In this document: positions 24,948 to 34,141 of the stretch, one piece after another | Position numbering within the stretch: the stretch's first letter is position 1 | How the letters are laid out: the number at the start of each line of letters is the position of its first letter | Origin: an uncultured Pseudomonadota bacterium | GTDB taxonomy: Bacteria > Pseudomonadota > Alphaproteobacteria > RF32 > CAG-239 | Direction of reading: 5' to 3' | Assembly: GCA_902494875.1 (NCBI GenBank) | Contig: CABUUO010000002.1 | Coordinates: 186,001 to 250,000, forward strand | Length of the DNA: 64,000 nt | Notes under the pieces: generated by a model | What the model was told of the DNA's origin: nothing | The model's input: only the letters and a program-made list of their open reading frames with translations | Databases searched by the model: none | Made by a program: the position numbers and the translations under genes

Positions 24948-25685
24948 TTAAATCATCGCCATACCGCCGTTGATGTTGATGGTCTGGCCAGTAATGTACT
25001 GAGCTTCGTCAGAGGCCAAGAAAGCAACAACATTGGCAATATCCTGAGCTTCGCCGAGTTTGCCTTCGGGAATTTTGGCCAGCAGGGCGGCCTTTACGTC
25101 TTCAGGCAGAACGTCTGTCATCGGCGTACGGATGAAGCCCGGTGCGATCGAGTTTACGGTAATGCCGCGGGAGCCGACTTCTTGAGCCAGACATTTGTTC
25201 ATGGCAATCATACCGGCTTTGGAAGCGGAATAGTTGGCCTGTCCGGCGTTGCCGGTAACGCCGACAACGGAAGCGATGCCGATAATGCGTCCGAAACGGC
25301 GTTTCATCATGCCGCGGACGGCTGCTTTGGCCAGTTTGAAACCGGCAGACAGGTTAACATCCAATACCAGCTGCCAGTCTTCGTCGCTCATGCGCATAAA
25401 CAGATTGTCGCGGGTCAGACCGGCATTGTTGACCAGAATGTCAATGCGGCCGAGTTTTTCTTCAACGTTGGCGACCAGATTTTTAACATCTTCGGCATTG
25501 GTCAGGTTAGCGGTGAAAACCTCTACTCTGTCGCCGAGTTCGGCTTTGAGCTTGAGCATCGGTTCTTCGCGCATATCGGTTAAGGCCAAGGTTGCGCCCT
25601 GTTTGTGCAGGGTGCGGGCAATCTTGTCGCCCAAGCCGCCGGCAGCGCCGGTGATGAGGGCTACTTTATCGTGTAATTCAAACAT
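24948..25685 (-). CDS. fabG: 3-oxoacyl-[acyl-carrier-protein] reductase
   Basis: This NADPH-dependent reductase of type II fatty acid synthesis has 245 aa. The dinucleotide motif is TGAAGGLG, followed by NNAG. The catalytic Ser lies in IASVVG and the Tyr-Lys pair in YSASK. IAPGFIRTPMT and the ending TININGGMAMI are typical FabG features. The GGAGAG ribosome site precedes the ATG. It is downstream of fabD with a palindromic repeat between them. acpP and fabF, the usual next genes, are not present. Confidence 0.95.
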   Translation of the reverse strand: MFELHDKVALITGAAGGLGDKIARTLHKQGATLALTDMREEPMLKLKAELGDRVEVFTANLTNAEDVKNLVANVEEKLGRIDILVNNAGLTRDNLFMRMSDEDWQLVLDVNLSAGFKLAKAAVRGMMKRRFGRIIGIASVVGVTGNAGQANYSASKAGMIAMNKCLAQEVGSRGITVNSIAPGFIRTPMTDVLPEDVKAALLAKIPEGKLGEAQDIANVVAFLASDEAQYITGQTININGGMAMI

Positions 25686-25711
25686 ATTATCTCTCCTTTA
25701 ACGGTCTTGTC

Positions 25712-25812
25712 TGATGGATAACTAAAGCTGCAATCCGGTGCTCGCATCCTCACGTACTTCTATGTACGCTGTGGGGCTGCGCTCCGTATGGCAACTTTAT
25801 TTCTCACATCAT
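25712..25812. repeat. Palindromic repeat element, copy A
   Basis: An imperfect palindrome of about 100 bp is centred near 25760, on GTAC-ttctat-GTAC. The outer arms also match: TAAAGCTGCAATCCGG on the left against the reverse complement TAAAGTTGCCATACGG of the right arm. Its core (25734-25787) is about 87% identical to copy B (42987-43040). It fills the fabD-fabG gap and may fold in the mRNA. Confidence 0.75.
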
Positions 25813-25840
25813 CCAAAACCTCTTATCGTTAAAATTGCTG

Positions 25841-26794
25841 TTAATTTTGTAAATTCTTTGCCAATTCTTCAATTTCAGCCGGTGTGCCGACGGAAACGGC
25901 ATTAATTTCCTTATCGCATCTTTTGACCAGACCGGACAATACTTTTCCGGCGCCGAGTTCGACCACGTCGGTGATACCGTTGTTTTTCATATAAGCAACG
26001 CTTTCTCTCCAACGAACCGAACCGGTTACCTGTTCAATCAAGTGTTTGATAATTTCTTCTTTTTTGCTGATTGCCGAGGCCAAAACGTTGGCAATCAACG
26101 GAATTTCGGCATCAAGAGCGTTTACTTTGCCGAGAGCCGCGGCCATAACTTCTGCGGCCGGCTGCATTAAGGGGCTGTGAAACGGCGCGCTGACAGGAAG
26201 TTTCAGGCAGCGTTTGGCTCCGAATTCAGAACCGGCAATTTCAACCGCCTTGTCAATGGCTCCCATGTGTCCGGAAATGACAATCTGTCCGTCAGAGTTG
26301 TCATTGGCGGTAACGCAGACATTGTTGCCATCGGCACAGGCTTCAGCCAGTTTTTTGACATCGTCAAAACCCAGGCCGATGACCGCGGCCATGCCGCCGA
26401 CACCCAGCGGAACGGCTTTTTGCATGGCATCGCCGCGCGTGCGCAGCAGTCTGGCCGTGTCTGACAAAGAAAAAACGCCGGCGGCGCAGGCTGCGGAATA
26501 TTCGCCGAGCGAATGTCCGGCCACAAAAGCCGCTTTGTCTTTTAACTTAATGCCGAATTCTTTTTCGAGAACTTTTACCACAGCCATAGAGTTTGCCATC
26601 AGGGCAGGCTGGGCATTGCTGGTCATGGTCAGGTCTGTTTCGGGACCTTCAACCATAATTTTGAACAAGTCTTGATTTAAGGCTTCGTTGACTTCTTCGA
26701 AAACATCCTTGGCCGATTTGAAGTTTTCGGCCAGTTCTTTTCCCATGCCGACAAATTGAGAACCTTGTCCGGGGAATACGAAAGCTCTAGTCAT
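25841..26794 (-). CDS. fabD: Malonyl-CoA:ACP transacylase
   Basis: This 317-aa enzyme loads malonyl groups onto ACP for fatty acid synthesis. The N-terminal FPGQGSQFVGMG, nucleophile Ser in GHSLGEYSA, Arg of the malonyl site in LLRTRGDAMQ, and catalytic His in APFHSPLM are all present. It is the first gene before fabG, separated by the palindromic element, and presumably shares its transcript. Confidence 0.95.
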   Translation of the reverse strand: MTRAFVFPGQGSQFVGMGKELAENFKSAKDVFEEVNEALNQDLFKIMVEGPETDLTMTSNAQPALMANSMAVVKVLEKEFGIKLKDKAAFVAGHSLGEYSAACAAGVFSLSDTARLLRTRGDAMQKAVPLGVGGMAAVIGLGFDDVKKLAEACADGNNVCVTANDNSDGQIVISGHMGAIDKAVEIAGSEFGAKRCLKLPVSAPFHSPLMQPAAEVMAAALGKVNALDAEIPLIANVLASAISKKEEIIKHLIEQVTGSVRWRESVAYMKNNGITDVVELGAGKVLSGLVKRCDKEINAVSVGTPAEIEELAKNLQN

Positions 26795-26955
26795 TCAGTG
26801 TTTTCCTTATTATTAATATCGTGTCAAGCATTAGCGAATAATGCCGAAAAGTCAAGTTTTAAAAGCCTTTTATAAACCTTTATTAATCTCATCTTAAACA
26901 ATGTCTGCTAGGATGCGCCCAAGATAAAAACAAGTTTTTTGAGAAAGGTTATAAT

Positions 26956-27414
26956 ATGTTTCAGCTGGTTCCGGGTTTGGCTCAGAAAGCCCACATAATT
27001 GATTTGAAACTATGTTCGGTTCTTTTTGAAGATAATGCTCTTTATCCTTGGATTATTTTGGTTCCGCGGGTCGAAAACGTTAAAAACATGACGTATCTTT
27101 GCATGGAAGACCGTCTGCAGCTGATGCGCGAAATGGATTTGTGCGAAGAGGTTATGAGCGAAAATTTTCCGCATGACCAGACTAATGTGGCGGCCATAGG
27201 CAACATTTGTCCGCAATTGCACGTGCATATCCTGTGCCGCCGGCAGGGAGATCCGGACTGGCCGACCACGGTGTGGAACAATCATTCCGAACCTTATGCT
27301 CCGGAAGCAAAAGAAGCGGCAATTGCCAAGATAAAAAAGGCGATTATGATTAAAAAAACGGATCCCAAATATATGCAGGGAATGCATATGCCGGATTACA
27401 GCACGCTGGATTGA
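26956..27414 (+). CDS. HIT-family nucleotide-binding protein
   Basis: This 152-aa protein has the histidine triad region QLHVHILCR (about residues 94-102), with the last His of the strict H-x-H-x-H-x-x motif replaced by Cys. It continues with GDPDWPTTVW, as in one well-represented bacterial HIT subgroup. ALYPWIILVPR near residue 30 is also typical. HIT proteins hydrolyse or transfer nucleotidyl groups, but the substrate here is unknown, and the changed third histidine is a caution about activity. Confidence 0.82.
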   Translation: MFQLVPGLAQKAHIIDLKLCSVLFEDNALYPWIILVPRVENVKNMTYLCMEDRLQLMREMDLCEEVMSENFPHDQTNVAAIGNICPQLHVHILCRRQGDPDWPTTVWNNHSEPYAPEAKEAAIAKIKKAIMIKKTDPKYMQGMHMPDYSTLD

Positions 27415-27483
27415 TTAATAATATTTTGACAATTCGGGCTTATAATTTTCCCGTAATTGATAAAATTTATGGGTTGCAGACTT

Positions 27484-29790
27484 ATGGCTAAGAAGAAAAA
27501 CAAGAAAAAAGAGAGAACATTGGTGGCTAAAATCGGTTGTCGTTGTCTGGGGCTGGCATTAACGGTGTTGTCGGCGCTGGTGCTTGTCAGCACTTTTTTC
27601 TTTGATCCGGGCGATGTTTCCTTTAATACTGCCGCATCGGGAGATGTCCATAATTATCTGGGGACTTTCGGCGCCAAAAGCGCGGATTTTGTTTTGTCGT
27701 GGCTGGGCTGGTCGCTGCCGTTGTTTTTGATTGCGCCGCTGGCGTGGGGATATGGTTTTCTGCGGCTCAAAGAGTTTGTGCATCCGTATGCGCGGATTTT
27801 TGCCTTCGTTTTCGGAACGTTTTGTTTTTCGGTTTTGCTGAGTCTGGTGCCGCAGGCCTGGGGACTCGGAAAGATTGGCGGCGCTGTCGGGGTCTTTTTT
27901 GCCCGTCATTTGCTCAGCGTGTTTAACAATATTTATGTTTATGCTTACGGGAAGTATGTTTTTGCTTCAATTTTGGCTGTTTTGAGCGTTTTGTCTTTTA
28001 ATTTTGCAGTCGGGATTACATATAAAAACTGGTTTGCCTGGGGAAGAGCGGTCTGCCGTTTTGCGGCAAGAATCGGAAGTTATGTTGCAGCCGCGGGCAA
28101 GGCCGCGTTTAGTTTCGGCCGTCGCCGGAAGAATGATGACGACGCTGCCGGGCGGGTGGTAAAACCTAAGGCTGCCAAAGAACGCAAAGAACCGAAACTC
28201 AAGGAAGAAAAAGCCGAAAAACCGTCTGCCGAAGAAACGAAAATGAGCGGCAGAATGTCGGCGGCGAAATCTAAGGCGACGGATGACGGTTATATGAAGC
28301 CCAGCGTCAATCTGCTTTCGATGGTTAAGGACAAAAACGCCGGGCAGGTTAACGAAAAAGAGCTTGAAGCAATAGCCCGCGATTTGGAAAACGTTTTGCA
28401 GGAGTTCGGCGTTAACGGCAATATTGTCAAGGTTCGTCCGGGACCGGTTGTTACCCTGTATGAGCTGGAACCGGCGCCGGGTACGAAAACGGCGAGAGTT
28501 ATCGGTCTGGCGGACGATATTGCTCGTTCGATGTCGGTTGTTTCGGTGCGTATTGCCGTGGTTCCGGGTTCAAATACCATCGGTATTGAGATGCCCAACG
28601 TCAAGCGCGAGACGGTTTGGCTGCGCGAACTGTTGGAAGATCCGAATTTTGAAGATTCAAAAAATATTCTGAACGTGGTTTTGGGTAAAGACATCGGCGG
28701 CCGCAACGTCTATGCCGATTTGTCCAAGATGCCGCACCTGCTGGTTGCCGGTACGACCGGTTCCGGTAAATCGGTGGGGGTTAATTCCATGATTTTGTCT
28801 TTACTTTACCGGATGCGGCCCGATGAGTGCAAACTGATTATGATTGACCCGAAAATGCTGGAGTTTTCCATGTATAACGGCATTCCGCACCTCTTGACGC
28901 CGGTTATTACCGATCCGGCCAAGGCGGTTATCGGCCTTAAATGGGCGGTGCGCGAAATGGAAGACCGTTACCGGGCCATGGCCAAGCTCAATGTACGCAA
29001 CATTGTGGGTTATAACCAAAAACTCAAAGAGCTGCGCGCCAGCGGCGAAAAAGTGACGCGTACGGTGCAGACCGGGTTTGACAAGGAAACTGGCCAGCCG
29101 ATTTTCGAAGAGCAGGATTTGGATCTGACGCCTTTGCCCTATATTGTAATCGTGGTTGACGAAATGGCCGATTTGATGCTGGTGGCCGGCAAAGAAGTGG
29201 AAGCGGCCATTCAGCGTCTGGCACAGATGGCGCGCGCGGCCGGTCTGCATCTGATTATGTCGACGCAGCGTCCTTCGGTAGATGTTATTACCGGCACGAT
29301 TAAGGCCAATTTCCCGACCCGAATCAGTTTTCAGGTAACCTCTAAAATCGACAGCCGTACCATTCTCGGCGAGCAAGGCGCGGAACAGCTGCTCGGCATG
29401 GGTGATATGCTTTATATGCCGGCAGGACAGCGGCCGCTGCGCGTTCACGGCAGCTTTGTCAAAGACAGCGAAGTTGAAAAGGTGGTCGAATTCTTAAAGT
29501 CGCAGAAAGAACCGGAATACGTTGAGGGCGTGACCGAAGGCGAGCTTAACGAAAAGGCGTCTTCTTCCGGCGGCGCCGTGTTTGACAAGACAGCCATGGG
29601 CGAAGGCAGTGACGAAGACCTTTATATGCAGGCGGTGGAAATTGTGCGCAACGACAAAAAGGCTTCAACTTCTTACATTCAGCGCAAACTCCGCATCGGC
29701 TATAATCGCGCGGCCTCATTGATTGACCGCATGGAAGAGGAAGGCGTGATATCGGCTGCGGATCATGTCGGCCGCCGCGAGGTTCTATAA
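27484..29790 (+). CDS. ftsK: DNA translocase FtsK
   Basis: This 768-aa translocase is anchored at the division septum, pumps DNA and activates XerCD at dif. About five N-terminal membrane segments (to about residue 180) include the usual DPGDVSFNTA periplasmic loop. A short charged Lys/Glu-rich linker (about 205-260) follows. The motor has GTTGSGKSVGVN (Walker A), VVDEMADLM (Walker B) and STQRPSVDVITG. A winged-helix gamma domain sits at the end (RRLRIGYNRAASLIDRMEEEG-like). The ATG at 27484 gives MAKKKNKK; two upstream in-frame ATGs are possible. The linker is short compared with E. coli FtsK. Confidence 0.94.
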   Translation: MAKKKNKKKERTLVAKIGCRCLGLALTVLSALVLVSTFFFDPGDVSFNTAASGDVHNYLGTFGAKSADFVLSWLGWSLPLFLIAPLAWGYGFLRLKEFVHPYARIFAFVFGTFCFSVLLSLVPQAWGLGKIGGAVGVFFARHLLSVFNNIYVYAYGKYVFASILAVLSVLSFNFAVGITYKNWFAWGRAVCRFAARIGSYVAAAGKAAFSFGRRRKNDDDAAGRVVKPKAAKERKEPKLKEEKAEKPSAEETKMSGRMSAAKSKATDDGYMKPSVNLLSMVKDKNAGQVNEKELEAIARDLENVLQEFGVNGNIVKVRPGPVVTLYELEPAPGTKTARVIGLADDIARSMSVVSVRIAVVPGSNTIGIEMPNVKRETVWLRELLEDPNFEDSKNILNVVLGKDIGGRNVYADLSKMPHLLVAGTTGSGKSVGVNSMILSLLYRMRPDECKLIMIDPKMLEFSMYNGIPHLLTPVITDPAKAVIGLKWAVREMEDRYRAMAKLNVRNIVGYNQKLKELRASGEKVTRTVQTGFDKETGQPIFEEQDLDLTPLPYIVIVVDEMADLMLVAGKEVEAAIQRLAQMARAAGLHLIMSTQRPSVDVITGTIKANFPTRISFQVTSKIDSRTILGEQGAEQLLGMGDMLYMPAGQRPLRVHGSFVKDSEVEKVVEFLKSQKEPEYVEGVTEGELNEKASSSGGAVFDKTAMGEGSDEDLYMQAVEIVRNDKKASTSYIQRKLRIGYNRAASLIDRMEEEGVISAADHVGRREVL

Positions 29791-29826
29791 AAAAATCCCT
29801 CCGAACTGAATTTTTTTCGGAGGGGT
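29790..29826 (-). terminator. Terminator between ftsK and grpE
   Basis: A 9-bp stem CCCTCCGAA (29797-29805) with TTCGGAGGG (29816-29824) is followed on the minus strand by a seven-T run, so it terminates grpE well. The plus-strand tail (gtttaaaatg) is weak for ftsK. Confidence 0.8.
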
Positions 29827-29852
29827 TTAAAATGTTTTTTTCGTTTTGATTT

Positions 29853-30467
29853 TTATTTTCCGCCTTTGGAAACGACAACCATGGCTTCGCGCAGAATGCG
29901 GTCATTAATCATATAACCGGTCTGCAGTTCGGCAATGATGGTACCGTTGGGTTTTGTTTTGTCTTCGACCTCCTGAACAACCTGATGGAAGTTGGGGTCA
30001 AAAACGGTTCCCATTATTTCCATTTTGCTGATGCCGTGTTTGCTAAAGACTTTCATCAGTTCGGCTTCGGTCAGTTCAACGCCTTTCAGCAGGTCTTTAC
30101 AGTTTTCGGCGTTGTCGGCGGCCGCTTCAATGGCGCGGTGCAGATTGTCGGCAACGTTCAACAGGCTTTTGGCGAAAGAGGAAATGGCGTATTTTGTGTT
30201 TTTTTCAATTTCCTGCGCACAGCGTTTTTTGGTATTTTCGGCGTCGGCCAAAGCGCGCAGATATTCGTCTTTCAAGTGCTGGTTTTCGATACGCAGCGCT
30301 TCCATATTGTCTTTGGCGGCCTTGTCCAGATATCCTTCGTCTACAATGTCACCGGTTTCCTCATAATCTTCTACCTTTTCGTCAACGGCTTCAATCTCTT
30401 CTTCGGGAATCATAGCTTCTTCGTGTTCGAGAATTTCGTCGGTTTGTTTATCTGGTTTTTTGTTCAT
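29853..30467 (-). CDS. grpE: Nucleotide exchange factor GrpE
   Basis: This 204-aa cochaperone releases ADP from DnaK. A long acidic N-terminus (many Glu) leads to a coiled-coil helix (NQHLKDEYLRALADAENTKKR). The beta-domain has GTVFDPNFHQVVQ, then the GTIIAELQTGYMINDRILREAMV end. dnaK, dnaJ and hrcA are not adjacent. A sigma70-type promoter lies upstream. I saw no clear CIRCE or sigma32 element. Confidence 0.95.
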   Translation of the reverse strand: MNKKPDKQTDEILEHEEAMIPEEEIEAVDEKVEDYEETGDIVDEGYLDKAAKDNMEALRIENQHLKDEYLRALADAENTKKRCAQEIEKNTKYAISSFAKSLLNVADNLHRAIEAAADNAENCKDLLKGVELTEAELMKVFSKHGISKMEIMGTVFDPNFHQVVQEVEDKTKPNGTIIAELQTGYMINDRILREAMVVVSKGGK

Positions 30468-30508
30468 ATTTTTCCTCTTTAATTTTGCAGCTTTGATTTT
30501 ATATATGA

Positions 30509-30537
30509 AATCTAGTGATTAATCGCCGACAAGTCAA
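30509..30537 (-). promoter_or_regulatory. Promoter of grpE
   Basis: On the minus strand TTGACT (30532-30537) and TAGATT (30509-30514) are separated by 17 bp, about 40 bp before the grpE ATG. Confidence 0.6.
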
Positions 30538-30627
30538 TAGCCGGCCTTTTATATTTGCTAAAAAGCTATACAAAAGCCTCAAATGCTGTTATATTGATCT
30601 AGAGTAAACTTTACCGAAAGACAAGAG

Positions 30628-32670
30628 ATGAAATCAGCCGCCGAATCTGAGTGTTCCGAAGTTTTCAAACCTCTGCCGAAGGGATTTAACAGAGGGCGGA
30701 AGTTTACGGTGACGTTTTCGGTTTGCAACAATCCGTATTTTAGGGAAATCCAAAACATTTCAAAAAAACAGTGTCTCGGTAAAGCCGAATGGCCGGCGTT
30801 TGAAAAAGTACGCGCCTGGATGATTTCGGCCGAGACCGGCACTTTTATGAAATGGGGCGGTTTGGGAATGGTTGCTTCCGAACTGCCGGAAGCCTTTAAC
30901 AAATGTTTTAATGCCGAGGGCAGCGAAATGCTGGTGGTGACGCCGCTTTACAAAGGCAATACCGGCAAAAAAAAGGCGGAGCTGGACGGACTTTGTTACC
31001 GCGGCGCGGAGAAAAAAGAAGTGCTGCTGTCTTTGGCTACGGTCGTTACAGTTTCGTTTGCCGGCGCCCGCGGAACGTTGGTGAATTATAAAGTTAAGGT
31101 TTATACCGCGGGCTGCGGCCGGACGGGTTATATTTTTCTGGAAAACGACCGTTTCTTTTCAATTAATCCTCGTGCCGACAATCCGCCGGCGCAGGACGGA
31201 TGCTATGTGCTGAACGAACATAACGTCAACGAGGTTGAGCGTTTTGCGTTTTTTTCCAAAGCCGTTTACCGCTTGATTGAAGATATTGTTGCAAAAAAAG
31301 TTACCGGGATTGAAAAGCCGGACATTTTGCTGGCCAATGACTGGCACAGCGGCGCAATTTCGGGGCTGGTCAAATATCTGCCGGTTGCCAAAGCTGAAGC
31401 CGGGATTATGGATGAGATGTCCGCCGCCGCAATCGGGCATATTCCGGTGATTCATCTGGCGCACCATCTGGGATATCAGGGCTGGGACTATCAAAATACC
31501 GCCAAGCTTTTAAACTCTTTATATGAAAATCTGGCAACCAATGTTTTTAAGAATGCAAAAGCGGTCAAGACCGCCAATCCGCGGACCAAAAACGCGCTGA
31601 TTGTTTATGACAGCTATAATCAGGCGGCCTGTAACTTCAATTTGGCCGACCGAGTGGTGACGGTTTCCAAAAACTATATGGAGGAAGTTTCCAAGGAACT
31701 TTCAATGGGGTTCGATTTTCGCGACGTTTTGAAAATCCGCAAAGACCACCGCAACTTTTTCGGCATTGTCAACGGCTATGACAAAAAACTGATTGCGCCG
31801 CTTAAAGACAAAATCGAGGCAATCAACCAGTATTTCGGCTGTGATTTTAAGTTTTATGACGAAAGCAATCCGGACGTTAAATTGCAAAACAAGGCGGCAT
31901 TTATCCGGTTGATTTCAAAAATTGCCCGGGACAAGGCTTATAAAGACCGGGTTATTCCGCTGGTGGATACCTATTGTTTTGAAGATATTGAAAAAGATGT
32001 CAAAAATCCTGAAAAAACGCCGATTTTCTGCGCAACAAGCCGTCTGGTGGAGCAGAAGGGCTATGACATTGCCGCGCAGGCAATTGTCAATATTGTCGAA
32101 AACCATACTTACCGGGAATATCCGATATTTATTCTCGGAGGCGCCGGTTCTGCCGAATATTTTCAGAAAGTGCTGGAAAAACTGAAAGACAAGGTCAGAA
32201 AAATCAGTCCGCTGGCGGCTAAAAGGATTTTTGTTTTCCGCGGGTATAAAGATGAATTTGCCTATGCGGTGCAGCTGGCCGCGGATTTTTATATGATGCC
32301 GTCGCGGTTTGAGCCCTGCGGTTTGACACAGATGGAAGCTATGGCCAAAGGTGCGCTGCCGGTCGCTACTTCGACCGGCGGGCTGGTCGATACGATAGAA
32401 GACGGTACGGACGGTTTTCGCACCGAGGTCTTTTTTTCCAAAAAGCAGCATGTCTACGGCAGCAATCTTATGGCCAAGCGTTTGAAAAACAACGTCAACG
32501 CCTATACTCAGGCGCTGAACAAAGCTTTGGAGACTTTTTACAACCGACCCGAGACAATTCGGCAGATGACGCAAAATGCCATGCGTAAGGATTTCAGCTG
32601 GGATGTTCCCGGAGGATCCGTCTATAAATATCACAATCTGCTTTTAAAAGGATGTATATTGGACGGCTGA
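30628..32670 (+). CDS. glgA: GT5 glycosyltransferase, glycogen/starch synthase-like
   Basis: This 680-aa transferase would extend alpha-1,4-glucan from a nucleotide-sugar. It has the GT5 N-terminal loop in the form KWGGLGMVASELP (canonical K-T/V-GGL), then NDWHSG. The catalytic C-terminal region is SRFEPCGLTQMEAM, followed by TSTGGLVDTIEDG. It is about 200 residues longer than E. coli GlgA, with extra sequence before KWGGLG (about 70 residues) and in the middle. glgC, glgB and glgP are not in this window. A TATACA-17-TATATT (30567-30595) is a possible promoter. GlgA is the best name, but the long form could use another acceptor. Confidence 0.8.
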   Translation: MKSAAESECSEVFKPLPKGFNRGRKFTVTFSVCNNPYFREIQNISKKQCLGKAEWPAFEKVRAWMISAETGTFMKWGGLGMVASELPEAFNKCFNAEGSEMLVVTPLYKGNTGKKKAELDGLCYRGAEKKEVLLSLATVVTVSFAGARGTLVNYKVKVYTAGCGRTGYIFLENDRFFSINPRADNPPAQDGCYVLNEHNVNEVERFAFFSKAVYRLIEDIVAKKVTGIEKPDILLANDWHSGAISGLVKYLPVAKAEAGIMDEMSAAAIGHIPVIHLAHHLGYQGWDYQNTAKLLNSLYENLATNVFKNAKAVKTANPRTKNALIVYDSYNQAACNFNLADRVVTVSKNYMEEVSKELSMGFDFRDVLKIRKDHRNFFGIVNGYDKKLIAPLKDKIEAINQYFGCDFKFYDESNPDVKLQNKAAFIRLISKIARDKAYKDRVIPLVDTYCFEDIEKDVKNPEKTPIFCATSRLVEQKGYDIAAQAIVNIVENHTYREYPIFILGGAGSAEYFQKVLEKLKDKVRKISPLAAKRIFVFRGYKDEFAYAVQLAADFYMMPSRFEPCGLTQMEAMAKGALPVATSTGGLVDTIEDGTDGFRTEVFFSKKQHVYGSNLMAKRLKNNVNAYTQALNKALETFYNRPETIRQMTQNAMRKDFSWDVPGGSVYKYHNLLLKGCILDG

Positions 32671-32821
32671 TGTATGTTTGGCAGGCAGAAAGCGTTCTTG
32701 CTTCATTCTCCGCATTTTTAACTGCTATCGGCTTTCGGGAGAAATGTTTTTTGTGCTTGCGGGGCGGCTTTTTTTCGGCTATCTTTCTAAGCAGATTTTG
32801 AGATTTGAAAGAGAAAAGAAA

Positions 32822-33535
32822 ATGAGACATTCACAACGTCAAAATGACGAAATCCGCAATATTGAAATTATTCCGAATTTTAATCCCTATGCCGAGGGTT
32901 CCTGCCTGATAAAATGCGGCAACACCCATGTCGTGTGCACTGCCAGCGTGGAGGAAAAAATTCCTACCTGGCTCAAGGGACAGAACAAAGGCTGGGTGAC
33001 TGCCGAATACGGAATGCTGCCGCGTTCGGCGCAGACCCGCATTCCGCGCGAAATCAAAAAAGGCCCGTCAGGGCGCTCGCAGGAGATTCAGCGGCTGATT
33101 GGCCGGGCTTTGCGCGCGGTGGTCAATCTGGAAGCGATGAGAGACATCTCCATCTGCATTGACTGCGATGTCATTCAGGCAGACGGAGGTACGCGGACGG
33201 CGTCCATTACCGGCGGATATGTCGCTTTGGTGCTGGCGATTGAAAAACTGCGTCGCGAGGGCCGACTGACGGTTAATCCGATAAAGGGGATGGTGGCGGC
33301 AATTTCCTGCGGCATCTGTCACGGGGAGTGTGTGCTTGACGTCGATTATGAGGAAGATTCCCATGCCGAGGTAGATATGAATTTTGTTTTAACGGATGAC
33401 AATAAAATCGTTGAAATTCAGGGAACCGCCGAAGGAGCCCCTTTTGACGAGGCACAGTTTAACCGTCTGCTGAATCTGGCCAAGTCCGGTATAGCCCGGT
33501 TGATTGAAAAGCAGAAACAAGCGTTAGGAATGTAA
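32822..33535 (+). CDS. rph: Ribonuclease PH
   Basis: This 237-aa phosphorolytic exoribonuclease trims the 3' ends of tRNA precursors. The start MRHSQRQNDEIR matches the family beginning. It has AEGSCLIKCGNTHVVC, the Arg-rich PRSAQTRIPRE and GRSQEIQRLIGRALR, the phosphate/catalytic stretch IDCDVIQADGGTRTASITG, and FVLTDDNKIVEIQGTAEG. I chose the ATG at 32822, because upstream in-frame ATGs would add 48 unrelated residues. It lies 1 bp before rdgB. Confidence 0.96.
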   Translation: MRHSQRQNDEIRNIEIIPNFNPYAEGSCLIKCGNTHVVCTASVEEKIPTWLKGQNKGWVTAEYGMLPRSAQTRIPREIKKGPSGRSQEIQRLIGRALRAVVNLEAMRDISICIDCDVIQADGGTRTASITGGYVALVLAIEKLRREGRLTVNPIKGMVAAISCGICHGECVLDVDYEEDSHAEVDMNFVLTDDNKIVEIQGTAEGAPFDEAQFNRLLNLAKSGIARLIEKQKQALGM

Positions 33536-33536
33536 A

Positions 33537-34133
33537 ATGAAATTTGAAAAAATTGTCGTAGCCAGCCATAATCAGGGCAAAATCAACGAGTTCAAAACCA
33601 TGCTGGAACCGTATCATATCGAGGTGGTTTCCGCCGGTGAACTGGAGCTGCCGGACGTGGAAGAAACTGGAACGACTTTTGAAGAAAACGCCAGACTCAA
33701 AGCAGAGACGCTGGCTGCTCAGTGCGGGCTGCCTTGTCTGGCCGATGATTCGGGTTTGTGCGTGAACGCGCTGGGCGGCCGGCCGGGCGTTTATTCGGCA
33801 AGATATGCCCCAAACAGAGATTTTAACAAAGGTATGGAGATGCTTTTGTCAGAGTTGGATAAAAGCAAATCAAAAGACCGCAGCGCTTATTTTGCCTGCG
33901 TATTGGCGTTGGCGGTGCCGGGCGGCGGCTGTCAGATTTTTGAAGGCAGGGTTGACGGCGAAATCGCTTTGGAACCCCGCGGCGCGGCCGGTTTCGGCTA
34001 TGATCCGATTTTTGTTCCCAAAGGGTATGACCGTACGTTTGCCGAGTTCACCAAGGAGGCTAAAAACCAGATTTCTCATCGCGGTATGGCTTTCGGGCAG
34101 TTTGAAAATTTCTTAAAAGTCAGTCTGGCTTAG
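33537..34133 (+). CDS. rdgB: XTP/dITP pyrophosphatase
   Basis: This 198-aa house-cleaning enzyme hydrolyses non-canonical purine nucleoside triphosphates. Family marks are VVASHNQGKINEF (substrate/triphosphate loop), TGTTFEENARLKA, ADDSGLCVNALGGRPGVYSARYA with the catalytic Asp, and GFGYDPIFVP then FAEFTKEAKNQISHRGMA. It is coupled to rph; many alphaproteobacteria continue with hemW, which lies elsewhere here (41874). Confidence 0.96.
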   Translation: MKFEKIVVASHNQGKINEFKTMLEPYHIEVVSAGELELPDVEETGTTFEENARLKAETLAAQCGLPCLADDSGLCVNALGGRPGVYSARYAPNRDFNKGMEMLLSELDKSKSKDRSAYFACVLALAVPGGGCQIFEGRVDGEIALEPRGAAGFGYDPIFVPKGYDRTFAEFTKEAKNQISHRGMAFGQFENFLKVSLA

Positions 34134-34141
34134 GGGGCGTT

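Noticed and set aside
30468..30537. Sigma32 or CIRCE control of grpE
   Set aside because: No CIRCE inverted repeat and no CTTGAA/CCCCAT pair. A sigma70-type promoter explains the site better.
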